The notes: generated by a model not told the origin, from the letters alone. DNA of 7,117 nucleotides from Candidatus Komeilibacteria bacterium RIFCSPLOWO2_01_FULL_45_10 (GCA_001818835.1 MHKL01000018.1:4065-11181), one strand, 5' to 3'. Shown: positions 1-5,414, numbered from the stretch's first letter. Numbers and translations are program-made.

Positions 1-1
1 G

Positions 2-193
2 GAAAGCGGCTCCAAAGAAATGCTCCATGCTTTGCAGCAACTTTTTGAAAAATTTTCCGGTTCATGCGCCGTTTACATTAAATTAAACGGCCAAACCGTT
101 AAAACCAAACAGAAAGTGGCCTTGACCGAGCCGCTGCTGACGGAATTGAAAGCGCTGGTGGGAGAAAAAAATCTGCTTGTAGAATCCTTTTAG
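2..193 (+). CDS. dnaE: Partial C-terminus, probably DNA polymerase III alpha subunit
   Basis: An open frame runs in from the left edge and stops with TAG at 191-193, giving 63 residues and no start in the window. The tail contains ALQQLFEKFSGSCAVYIKL near its middle and ELKALVGEKNLLVESF at its end. From memory this fits the last domain of bacterial DnaE, where a helix (L-x-x-L-x-x-x-x-x-G), a short strand (pVyl) and a closing 'eL..llG...v.v' end the replicative polymerase. The call rests on that short tail alone; no catalytic residues are visible. The next gene starts at the stop codon or 18 bases beyond it. Confidence 0.6.
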   Translation, partial: ESGSKEMLHALQQLFEKFSGSCAVYIKLNGQTVKTKQKVALTEPLLTELKALVGEKNLLVESF

Positions 194-212
194 GTGAAGT
201 ATAATTTGAATA
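177..212 (+). promoter_or_regulatory. Possible promoter at the end of the dnaE-like gene, giving a near-leaderless transcript
   Basis: A perfect TATAAT lies at 200-205, and TTGTAG at 177-182 is a weak -35 with an exact 17-base spacer. The expected transcription start, about 7 bases past the -10, falls at or next to the ATG at 212. AGGTGA at 192-197 resembles a Shine-Dalgarno core but is 14 bases from that ATG, which is long. If this promoter is used, translation would start at 212 on a nearly leaderless mRNA. Confidence 0.4.
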
Positions 213-1363
213 TGAGCCCAAAAAGGCATTTTAAAAATCTGGCTTTACTCCAGCCAACTTACCGCTTTTTAGTCATTATTTTTAGTTTGCTGGCTTTGAT
301 TTTAATCGGCCTGATTCTTTATTATTCCTTTTCCCAGGCCACGGTTTATTTAACGCCCAATTTTAAAACCCAGGCCGTTGGTTTTGCCATCCAAGTGATT
401 GATAAAAACAAAGTTTTGCCAACGGCCGATTTAAAGGAAAAATTAAGCGGCGCCGTGGTGGAAACGGCCGTGGAAGAAACCAAAACCTTTCCGGCTGAGT
501 CCTCCCCCGTTACCGAGACCAAGGCCTCGGGACAGGTAACGATTATCAATAATTATTCCAAAAGCCAGCCCTTGATTGCCACCACCCGGCTGTTGACTGC
601 TGACGGCAAGCTTTACCGCCTGACCAAAACCGTGGTGGTGGAAGCGGGCAGCAAGCTGATTACCCAGGCAAGCGCTGACCAGGACGGGGCGGAATTTGAA
701 ATCGGGCCGAGCCGGATGACCATCCCGGGCTTATGGCCGGGCTTGCAGGACAAAATCTACGCCGAAACCGAGGACTTTAAAAGGCAGGCCGCCACCCAGT
801 ACCAAATCAGCGCCTCAACTATTGAAAAAGCCAAAACCGATTTAAAAAATTCCCTGCTGGATAAAGCCAAAGGAGAATTAAACAAACAGCTCTTAAGTGG
901 AGAAACTATCCCTGTTGATGCCTTAGTAGTGGAAACACTCAAATCCTCAACCAACGCCCTTGAAAACTCCGACCAAAAAGAATTTTCCGTGACGCTGGCT
1001 TTGGGCGTTAAGGCCGTGGTTTTTGACGAAAGCCGCCTGCAGGAAATCGCCCTGGCCAGTTTGCCCGAAATTTACCGGACCAACAACGCCATTATGGAAA
1101 TGGTGCCGGAAAGCTTTAATTATGAAATCGCCATGCTTGACCAGAACTCCGAAAACTTAATCGCCCAGGTCAAAGGCGAATACACCATTAAGGTCGCCAA
1201 TCTGCATCTTAACCCGTCGGAACTGGCCAAGATGTCCAAAAAAGAGGCGGTGGAATATCTGGAAAGCTTCAGCGACATCAAGAAAGCGGACATTGTCATA
1301 CCTTTCTGGACCAGCCGCCTGCCGGCAATTGCGGATAAGATTGATATTCAGATAAAAAAGTGA
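194..1363 (+). CDS. Single-pass membrane-anchored protein of unknown function (CPR type)
   Basis: The frame codes for 389 residues from GTG 194, or 383 from ATG 212. I consider ATG 212 equally or more likely, because GTG 194 directly abuts the previous stop and TATAAT at 200-205 lies between the two. A short basic N-terminus (PKRHFKN) precedes one hydrophobic segment at about residues 25-44. The rest appears to be an extracytoplasmic domain (N-in, C-out by the positive-inside rule). It has a beta-rich part (about 48-190) containing SGQVTIINNYSKSQPLIATT (112-131) and a GKLYRL turn, a helical part with many charged residues (about 190-260), and a mixed C-terminal part. It recalls CPR proteins annotated as baseplate J-like barrel or hypothetical membrane proteins, but that is memory, not a match I can verify. 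I see no catalytic motif. A hairpin terminator follows the stop. Confidence 0.75.
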   Translation: MKYNLNMSPKRHFKNLALLQPTYRFLVIIFSLLALILIGLILYYSFSQATVYLTPNFKTQAVGFAIQVIDKNKVLPTADLKEKLSGAVVETAVEETKTFPAESSPVTETKASGQVTIINNYSKSQPLIATTRLLTADGKLYRLTKTVVVEAGSKLITQASADQDGAEFEIGPSRMTIPGLWPGLQDKIYAETEDFKRQAATQYQISASTIEKAKTDLKNSLLDKAKGELNKQLLSGETIPVDALVVETLKSSTNALENSDQKEFSVTLALGVKAVVFDESRLQEIALASLPEIYRTNNAIMEMVPESFNYEIAMLDQNSENLIAQVKGEYTIKVANLHLNPSELAKMSKKEAVEYLESFSDIKKADIVIPFWTSRLPAIADKIDIQIKK

Positions 1364-1369
1364 TGACTG

Positions 1370-1418
1370 ACCTCCCCTATTTCCCCTCCTTAATAAGGAG
1401 GGGATTTTAAGGGGTGGT
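1370..1418 (+). terminator. Rho-independent terminator after the membrane protein gene, in a nested palindrome
   Basis: CCCCTCCTT (1383-1391) pairs perfectly with AAGGAGGGG (1395-1403) around a 3-base loop, followed by TTTT at 1405-1408. Outer arms ACCTCCCC (1370-1377) and GGGGTGGT (1411-1418) also pair, with one T/T mismatch, so the terminator lies inside a larger palindrome. Nested C-rich and G-rich arms of this kind resemble intergenic repeats I remember from several bacterial groups. The T tract is short, so efficiency is uncertain. Confidence 0.7.
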
Positions 1419-1421
1419 AAA

Positions 1422-1457
1422 TTGACAAACGCAGCTTTTCGCTATATATTTAACTTA
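1422..1457 (+). promoter_or_regulatory. Strong sigma-70-type promoter for the thrS leader
   Basis: A perfect TTGACA at 1422-1427 is followed by a 17-base spacer and TATATT at 1445-1450 (5 of 6 consensus). This predicts a transcript start near 1457, immediately before the first paired base of the leader RNA (1458). That places the whole T-box structure in the thrS 5' untranslated region, about 298 bases long. Confidence 0.82.
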
Positions 1458-1540
1458 CCTGAACGATTGGGCTGGCTACCAACCAGCTGCTTCAAAAAGC
1501 CGCTAATAAGCGCTAAGTTTAGGCGACAATTTGATGAGAG

Positions 1541-1572
1541 TCCTGAAGTAGATGTTGCGCATCACTTCAGGG
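1541..1572 (+). repeat. Palindromic GTAG element A, acting as T-box stem III
   Basis: CCTGAAGT (1542-1549) pairs with ACTTCAGG (1564-1571), and GATG (1551-1554) with CATC (1560-1563), with A1550 bulged and a 5-base loop. GTAG lies at 1548-1551 on the plus strand. Both arms recur in reverse-complement order in element B (1594-1636), and the GTAG/CACTTC framework recurs at 7051-7117. It therefore appears to be a repeat-family member that also fills the stem III position of the riboswitch. Confidence 0.75.
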
Positions 1573-1593
1573 AAAACAGGTGGAACCGCGGGT

Positions 1594-1636
1594 CCCCTGA
1601 AGTGATGCAAACAAAGTGAGCATCTACTTCAGGGGG
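1594..1636 (-). repeat. Palindromic GTAG element B, inside the antiterminator loop
   Basis: CCCCTGAAGT (1594-1603) pairs perfectly with ACTTCAGGGG (1626-1635). The stem continues through G1604.U1625 and ATGC (1605-1608)/GCAT (1620-1623) past bulged C1624, with loop 1609-1619. On the minus strand it reads as element A does, with GTAG (complement of CTAC at 1624-1627) and 13-base arms identical to those of A; only the loops differ. It lies wholly between the two antiterminator strands (1592 and 1649), enlarging a loop that is normally short. Confidence 0.75.
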
Positions 1637-1644
1637 AATGCATT

Positions 1645-1699
1645 AAATCTCGTCCTGTAATTATCAAATATTTTTGGTAGCTACGGAACGGGATTTTTT
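1645..1699 (+). terminator. T-box regulated transcription terminator upstream of thrS
   Basis: The arm 1645-1659 pairs with 1682-1696 over 15 positions, with one C/A mismatch (1654/1687) and two G.U pairs. T1694-1699 forms the U tract, part of which pairs in the stem base. The loop is 22 bases (1660-1681). The 5' arm contains the whole 3' strand of the antiterminator (1649-1658), which is the expected switch geometry. Confidence 0.85.
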
Positions 1700-1754
1700 A
1701 TTCGCCCACAGCCCGCCATCTACAACCTAATTAATATCCTAATCATATAATAAT

Positions 1755-3524
1755 ATGTCAAACAATAATCAACAAAAAAACCAAGCTGAGCTAGAAAGAG
1801 TCCGCCATTCCATTTCTCATTTAATGAGCATGGCGATTATGGAACTTTATCCAAAAACCGGCTTAGGCGTAGGCCCGTTTATTGAAAATGGCTTCTATCA
1901 AGATTACGATCTGCCGGAAAGCATTTCCGCTGAAATCTTTCCCAAACTCGAAAAACGCATTAAACAATTAATCAAGCAGGACATTAAATTCGAACAGCAT
2001 GCCGTGAGTTTTAAAGAAGCTTTAAAACTGTACCAAGACGACCCCTACAAAACCGAGCTGATTGAGGATTTAAAAAAAGCCGGAGAAAAAGACGTCAGTT
2101 TCTATAAATCCGACTGGTTCGAAAATTTATGCAAAGGCCCGCATGTAAAATCGACCAAAGAAATCAATCCGGACGCCTTTAAGCTTGATAAAATCGCGGG
2201 CGCTTACTGGCGCGGCTCGGAAAAAAACAAAATGCTGACCCGCATTTATGGCATGGCTTTTTCATCAAAAAAGGAGCTTGACGATCACTTGGCCATGCTG
2301 GCCGAAGCCGAAAAAAGGGACCACCGCAAACTGGGCAGAGAATTGGGGCTGTTCATCATTGATCCTTTGGTCGGTTCGGGCTTGCCTTTGTTTTTGCCCA
2401 AAGGAACAATTATCCGCGACGCCCTGTGGGAATTTCTTAAAGAGGAGCAGTTAAAACTGGGCTATCAATTCGTGACAACGCCTCACCTGGGACGCTTGGC
2501 GCTCTATAAAACCTCCGGCCATTATCCTTACTATAAAGACAGCCAGTATCCGCCCATTAAAATCGACGAGGAGGAATTTCTTTTAAAGCCCATGAATTGT
2601 CCGCACCATATTGCCATTTATCAGTCGCAAAAACACAGCTACCGGGAACTACCCATCCGTTTGGCCGAAGCCGGCACGGTTTACCGCTACGAAAAATCGG
2701 GCGAATTGACCGGTTTGGTCAGGGTCAGGGGCTTAACCATTGACGACGCCCACATTTTTGCCGCCGAAGAACAAATTGAACAGGAGTTCTTAAGCGTCGC
2801 CGAGTTGGTGCTGAAAATCTTCAAACTTTTAAACTTCAAGGAGTTTCGGGTAAGAATCGGCGCCCGCGACCCTCAAAGCCAAAAATACATCGGCGACGAA
2901 AAGTCCTGGAACAAAGCGGAAAAAATCATAGAAAAAACCCTTAAAGGCAGGTTTAATTATATAATCGCCCCGGGCGAAGCCGCTTTTTACGGCCCCAAAA
3001 TGGATTTTATCGCCAAGGACGTTTTAGGCCGGGAGTGGCAGCTGGGTACGGTGCAGCTTGATTTTAACCTGCCCGAGCGATTTGCTTTGACTTACACCGA
3101 CAAAAACGGCAAAGAAAAACGGCCGGTGATTATCCACCGCGCCCCTTTTGGCTCCCTGGAAAGGTTCATCGGCATTTTAATTGAGCATTTTGCCGGCGCT
3201 TTCCCGCTCTGGCTTTCGCCGGTGCAAATAAAAATTCTCAATGTTGGCTCGGCTCACGAAAAATTCTGCCAAGAGCTGACAACAAAGCTGAAAGATGAAA
3301 ATATCCGCGTTGAGCTTGATCTGGCCAATGAAACCGTCGGTAATAAAATCCGCCAGGCCGTGGCTCAAAAAACGCCTTATATGCTGGTGATCGGCGACAA
3401 AGAAATGAAATCTGACAAGCTGATGGTCAGGGTCAGAGGGCAGGAAAAACTGCTGGAAATTTCCTACCGGGAGCTGGTGGAAAAAATTAAAGGATTAATT
3501 AAGGAAAAATCGCTGGCTTTATGA
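1755..3524 (+). CDS. thrS: Threonyl-tRNA synthetase, lacking the N-terminal TGS domain
   Basis: The 589-residue class II synthetase charges tRNA-Thr with threonine in the cytoplasm. The N2 editing domain is complete: H18-x3-H22 and C126-x3-H130 match the E. coli quartet H73, H77, C182 and H186. The catalytic domain shows MNCPHH (280-285), motif 2 around RYEKSGELTGLVRVRG (311-326), DDAHIF (330-335) and motif 3 HRAPFGSLERF (461-471). Zinc ligands C282, H333 and H461 correspond to E. coli C334, H385 and H511. The anticodon-binding domain covers about 489-589. The TGS domain of about 60 residues present in most bacterial ThrRS is absent: the protein begins about 17 residues before the editing HxxxH, and the sequence just upstream is a non-coding leader. 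No Shine-Dalgarno is visible before ATG 1755. Expression is controlled by the T-box leader. The stop overlaps the next start as ATGA. Confidence 0.96.
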   Translation: MSNNNQQKNQAELERVRHSISHLMSMAIMELYPKTGLGVGPFIENGFYQDYDLPESISAEIFPKLEKRIKQLIKQDIKFEQHAVSFKEALKLYQDDPYKTELIEDLKKAGEKDVSFYKSDWFENLCKGPHVKSTKEINPDAFKLDKIAGAYWRGSEKNKMLTRIYGMAFSSKKELDDHLAMLAEAEKRDHRKLGRELGLFIIDPLVGSGLPLFLPKGTIIRDALWEFLKEEQLKLGYQFVTTPHLGRLALYKTSGHYPYYKDSQYPPIKIDEEEFLLKPMNCPHHIAIYQSQKHSYRELPIRLAEAGTVYRYEKSGELTGLVRVRGLTIDDAHIFAAEEQIEQEFLSVAELVLKIFKLLNFKEFRVRIGARDPQSQKYIGDEKSWNKAEKIIEKTLKGRFNYIIAPGEAAFYGPKMDFIAKDVLGREWQLGTVQLDFNLPERFALTYTDKNGKEKRPVIIHRAPFGSLERFIGILIEHFAGAFPLWLSPVQIKILNVGSAHEKFCQELTTKLKDENIRVELDLANETVGNKIRQAVAQKTPYMLVIGDKEMKSDKLMVRVRGQEKLLEISYRELVEKIKGLIKEKSLAL

Positions 3525-3673
3525 TAAAATCAAAGGAAATTATAACCAAAGCCGAAAAACGCGAGCAAAAACGGCTTAAAGCCAAAAACGCGCCCCAGGG
3601 AGGAACGTTGGCCGGGCAAATGCAGAAAATTAAGATTAATAGGGGCTATAAAAAAAGAAAGAAAATTGGGTGA
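3521..3673 (+). CDS. Small, strongly basic protein coupled to thrS, unrecognised
   Basis: ATG at 3521 overlaps the thrS TGA (ATGA), and the frame gives 50 residues ending at TGA 3671-3673. The protein is very rich in Lys and Arg: MIKSKEIITKAEKREQKRLK at the start, NRGYKKRKKIG at the end, with a central PQGGTLAGQMQKI. AAGGA at 3501-3505 could aid initiation, but the four-base overlap itself suggests translational coupling. Charge and size fit a nucleic-acid or ribosome-binding peptide; I recognise no family and assign no function. A repeat-bounded unit starts 7 bases after its stop. Confidence 0.5.
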   Translation: MIKSKEIITKAEKREQKRLKAKNAPQGGTLAGQMQKIKINRGYKKRKKIG

Positions 3674-3710
3674 GCCTACTGTCATTTCGACCAACGAGGG
3701 CCATTAGGCA

Positions 3711-3762
3711 ACGAGATGCTATCGCTTCAGTCGGCTAACGCCTCCTTTGCTCCAGCATGACA
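3711..3762 (-). repeat. Dispersed hairpin repeat R1
   Basis: Read on the minus strand this copy begins TGTCATGCTGGAGC and ends GCGATAGCATCTCGT, with a variable middle. It shares this framework with R2, R3 and R4. R1 points away from R2, so the two form a divergent inverted pair 13 bases apart. Confidence 0.65.
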
Positions 3763-3775
3763 AACATATTCCGCC

Positions 3776-3821
3776 GTCATTCTGGAGCCCCGAGCGGTAG
3801 CGAGGGGCGATAGAATCTCGT
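3776..3821 (+). repeat. Dispersed hairpin repeat R2, just upstream of the first GIY-YIG gene
   Basis: It starts GTCATTCTGGAGC and ends GCGATAGAATCTCGT, with an inner stem CCCC (3788-3791)/GGGG (3804-3807). It ends 22 bases before the GIY-YIG ATG. Its conserved ends match R4 base for base on the opposite strand, except for the final CGT. Confidence 0.7.
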
Positions 3822-3843
3822 AATAACTAACGAAAAGCGATTT

Positions 3844-4134
3844 ATGAAAGATTATTTTGTTTACATTACGACTAATAAGAAGGACGGGGTTTTATACACT
3901 GGTCATGCCAACAATTTGCAAAGAAGGGTTTGGGAGCATAAAAATAAAGTTTATCCCAATAACTTTACCGCCAGATATAACGTTGACAAACTGGTTTACT
4001 ATGAAGTTTGCGGCGATGCGATTTCCATGATTAACAGGGAAAAACAGATTAAAAATTTAGTCAGAAGAAAGAAAATAGAATTAATTGAAAAAGATAATCC
4101 CGGCTGGCAGGACCTAAGTTTAGAATGGGAATAA
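3844..4134 (+). CDS. Small GIY-YIG endonuclease-domain protein (first copy)
   Basis: The 96-residue protein is almost entirely one GIY-YIG (URI-type) nuclease domain. The GIY strand reads VYI (6-8) and the YIG strand YTG (18-20), an I-to-T change. It keeps R28 and H32, YYE (52-54), and INREKQIK with the likely metal-binding Glu at E66. Free-standing proteins of this size resemble the YhbQ/SLX1-like branch, whose studied members cut branched DNA; whether this one does is unknown. There is no extra DNA-binding domain and no intron or intein around it, so this is not a classical homing enzyme. ATG 3844 is preceded by GAAAAGCGATT (3832-3842), also found before the second copy. The gene looks more AT-rich than thrS. 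It lies between hairpin repeats and inside a pair of 13-base inverted repeats. Confidence 0.88.
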   Translation: MKDYFVYITTNKKDGVLYTGHANNLQRRVWEHKNKVYPNNFTARYNVDKLVYYEVCGDAISMINREKQIKNLVRRKKIELIEKDNPGWQDLSLEWE

Positions 4135-4151
4135 AAGGGATTTCTCCGCTC

Positions 4152-4179
4152 CCCCGACATTGCCTTCGGCAAGTCGGGG
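4152..4179. repeat. GC-rich hairpin after the first GIY-YIG gene
   Basis: CCCCGAC (4152-4158) pairs with GTCGGGG (4173-4179), and TTGCC (4160-4164) with GGCAA (4168-4172), leaving A4159 bulged and loop TTC. There is no T tract, so I read it as a dispersed palindromic repeat rather than a proper Rho-independent terminator, though it may slow transcription into miaA. Confidence 0.65.
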
Positions 4180-4204
4180 TCGGTCGAAATGACAACGCCT
4201 TAAA

Positions 4205-5173
4205 ATGATTAAATTAAATAAAAATAAATTAATCGTTATCCTCGGCCCCACCGCCACCGGCAAGACCAAGTTAGCCGTCAAATTGGCCCGCGACTTTAAC
4301 GGCGAAATCGTTTCCGCGGATTCGCGACAAGTGTATAAAAGCATGGATATTGGCACGGGCAAGGACCTTGGGGAATATAAACTAAAAACTCCTGCCTCGC
4401 CGGCAGGCAGGAAAAACTTAAAACTTAAAACTATACCACATCACTTGATTGACGTGGTTAGTCCGAAAAAAAGATTTTCGCTGGCGCAGTATCAAAAACT
4501 GGCTTATCAGGCGATTGATGATATTTTAAAAAGAGGTAAAACGCCGTTTTTGGCCGGCGGCACGGGTCTGTATATTCAGGCGATGGTTGACGGATACGTT
4601 TTGGCTGACGTTAAGCCGGATTTAAAACTAAGGGCGGCGCTTAATAAAAAAACATTGAAGCAACTTCAACAATTGGCAAAAAAATGCGGGATTATCCTCA
4701 ACCAATCCGATTTTAACAATAAACGCAGGTTAATCAGGGTAATTGAAATAAAAACTCAAAACTTAAAACTCAAAACTCCCGCCTTCGCCAAGGCTTCGGC
4801 GGGCGGAAAAAACTTTCCTAAATATAATTATCTATTGATTGGAATAACTTATCCAAAAAAAATTCTAAATAAAAGAATTGGCGAAAGATTAAAATATCGG
4901 CTGGAAAAAGAAGGGCTGATTGATGAAGTGAAACGACTCAAAAAACAAGGCCTGTCTTGGAAAAAACTGGACGATTTTGGTTTAGAATACCGTTTTATCT
5001 GCCAATATCTGCAGGGCAAATTGACTTATTCCGAAATGTTTAATAAACTGGCTATTGCCATCCGCCAGTTTGCCAAACGGCAAATGACGTGGTTTAAAAG
5101 AAATCAGCGGATTATCTGGATTAAAAATTCAATTGATGCTAACGAGTTAATAAGAGGATTTTTAAAAAAATAA
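4205..5173 (+). CDS. miaA: tRNA dimethylallyltransferase with palindrome-derived segments
   Basis: The enzyme adds a dimethylallyl group to N6 of A37 in tRNAs that read UNN codons. The 322-residue protein shows the P-loop GPTATGKT (14-21), SADSRQVYKSMDIGTGK (37-53), HHLIDVVSP (79-87), GGTGLYIQA (118-126), NNKRRLIRVIE (171-181) and AKRQMTWFK (290-298), so all main family blocks are present. Two stretches look foreign: residues about 58-76 (KLKT-PASPAGRK-NLKLKT) and 184-204 (TQNLKLKT-PAFAKASAG-GKN). Both pair an AAAACTT-rich tract with a GC-rich palindrome and keep the frame. They fall in or next to loops that vary in the family, so activity may survive. The second resembles 'AFAKASAG' peptides I remember from other CPR proteins. 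No clear Shine-Dalgarno precedes ATG 4205. Confidence 0.94.
   Translation: MIKLNKNKLIVILGPTATGKTKLAVKLARDFNGEIVSADSRQVYKSMDIGTGKDLGEYKLKTPASPAGRKNLKLKTIPHHLIDVVSPKKRFSLAQYQKLAYQAIDDILKRGKTPFLAGGTGLYIQAMVDGYVLADVKPDLKLRAALNKKTLKQLQQLAKKCGIILNQSDFNNKRRLIRVIEIKTQNLKLKTPAFAKASAGGKNFPKYNYLLIGITYPKKILNKRIGERLKYRLEKEGLIDEVKRLKKQGLSWKKLDDFGLEYRFICQYLQGKLTYSEMFNKLAIAIRQFAKRQMTWFKRNQRIIWIKNSIDANELIRGFLKK
4391..4432 (+). repeat. Intragenic palindromic insert 1 in miaA
   Basis: CCTGCCT (4391-4397) pairs with AGGCAGG (4405-4411) around a 7-base loop. It is followed by a tract with AAAACT repeated (4412-4432). It codes for about PASPAGRKNLKLKT. The frame is preserved. Confidence 0.65.
4750..4806 (+). repeat. 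Intragenic palindromic insert 2 in miaA
   Basis: A tract of repeated AAAACT (4750-4777) is followed by CCCGCC (4778-4783) pairing with GGCGGG (4798-4803), with an inner GCC/GGC stem. The coded peptide is PAFAKASAGG. The AAAACT tract precedes the palindrome here and mainly follows it in insert 1, suggesting related but not identical elements. Confidence 0.68.
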
Positions 5174-5180
5174 TAGCGAA

Positions 5181-5307
5181 GCCGTGCCTTTGAGCGTCAT
5201 CCTGGAGCGGAGCCGAAGGCGGAGCGATAGGATCTCGTTAATTTATATGAGATTCTATCGCCCCTCGACAAGCTCGGGGCTCCAGAATGACGGCGTGGGG
5301 GCACGGC
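5181..5307. repeat. Long inverted-repeat cluster (R3 and R4) between miaA and tRNA-Arg
   Basis: R3 (5196-5238, plus) starts GTCATCCTGGAGC and ends GATAGGATCTCGT. R4 (5249-5291) is a minus-strand copy with ends GTCATTCTGGAGC and GCGATAGAATCTC. They converge around a short AT-rich spacer, and outer arms GCCGTGCC (5181-5188) and GGCACGGC (5300-5307) pair perfectly. The whole segment could fold into one cruciform or RNA hairpin of about 127 bases. No gene is visible in 5174-5339. This is the opposite arrangement from R1/R2, which diverge. Confidence 0.75.
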
Positions 5308-5339
5308 CCTTCAATATCATCCTTTCAGCAAAAAATTAT

Positions 5340-5414
5340 GCGGCTATAGCTTAACGGATAAAGCGTAAGGTTCCGGTCCTTAAAATGGGGGTTCGATTCC
5401 TCCTAGCCGCACCA
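5340..5414 (+). tRNA. tRNA-Arg, anticodon CCG
   Basis: The complete cloverleaf has acceptor 5340-5346/5404-5410 (7 bp), D stem GCTT/AAGC (5349-5352/5361-5364) with an 8-base loop, anticodon stem 5366-5370/5378-5382, and loop TTCCGGT with anticodon CCG (5373-5375) reading CGG. The variable loop is 4 bases, and the T arm GGGGG/CCTCC (5387-5391/5399-5403) has one G.U pair and loop TTCGATT. The discriminator is A5411 and CCA is encoded (5412-5414). The CCA also forms the first part of the 5' arm of the next palindrome. Confidence 0.95.

Larger units (their letters stand above)
1457..1700 (+). ncRNA. T-box riboswitch (tRNA-Thr-sensing leader) controlling thrS
   Basis: The core AGGTGGAACCGCG at 1578-1590 is the T-box signature (consensus AGGGTGGNACCGCG). 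The antiterminator can be drawn exactly: A1 helix 1576-1580/1654-1658, 7-base bulge TGGAACC (1581-1587), A2 helix 1588-1592/1649-1653. TGGA would pair with a tRNA ending UCCA. The competing terminator uses 1645-1659, so the two folds exclude each other. Upstream, 1458-1464 pairs with 1517-1523 (7 bp, one G.U) as a short Stem I. Inside it, hairpin 1471-1475/1483-1487 shows a 7-base loop CTACCAA carrying ACC (1478-1480), a threonine codon and the likely specifier. Stem III is 1542-1571. By family knowledge, uncharged tRNA-Thr should stabilise the antiterminator and raise thrS expression. The identity is firm; the Stem I fold and specifier are inferred. Stem I is far shorter than usual. Confidence 0.88.
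3680..4194. mobile_element. Candidate mobile unit: GIY-YIG gene between 13-base inverted repeats
   Basis: TGTCATTTCGACC at 3680-3692 is the exact reverse complement of GGTCGAAATGACA at 4182-4194. Between them lie two divergent hairpin repeats (3711-3762 and 3776-3821), the GIY-YIG gene, and a GC-rich hairpin (4152-4179). The unit fills almost the whole gap between the small ORF stop (3673) and the miaA start (4205). GCCT occurs at 3674-3677 and 4197-4200, each two bases outside the inverted repeats; as a target duplication this is weak because four bases match easily by chance. Similar 'GTCATTTCGACC' heads occur as solo dispersed repeats in many bacteria, so two independent repeats in opposite orientation are an alternative explanation. 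Confidence 0.4.

Noticed and set aside
1458..1523. Possible tRNA-like cloverleaf (7-bp closing stem, 5-bp/7-base-loop hairpin)
   Set aside because: There is no T-loop TTC motif, D-loop GG or CCA end, and the arms do not match tRNA geometry. It fits better as a compact T-box Stem I.
1422..1619. 65-residue plus-strand ORF
   Set aside because: It starts at the TTG of the -35 box and covers the -10 box, Stem I and the T-box core; the RNA structure explains the sequence.
1746..1751. TATAAT just before the thrS ATG as a second promoter
   Set aside because: No -35-like sequence lies at the right distance (1723-1728), and its predicted start would fall inside the coding sequence.
4152..4179. Rho-independent terminator after the first GIY-YIG gene
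   Set aside because: The stem is strong but no T tract follows on either strand.
3711..5291. CRISPR array formed by the repeats R1-R4
   Set aside because: The copies are in mixed orientation, irregularly spaced and have variable centres; there are no uniform spacers and no cas genes.
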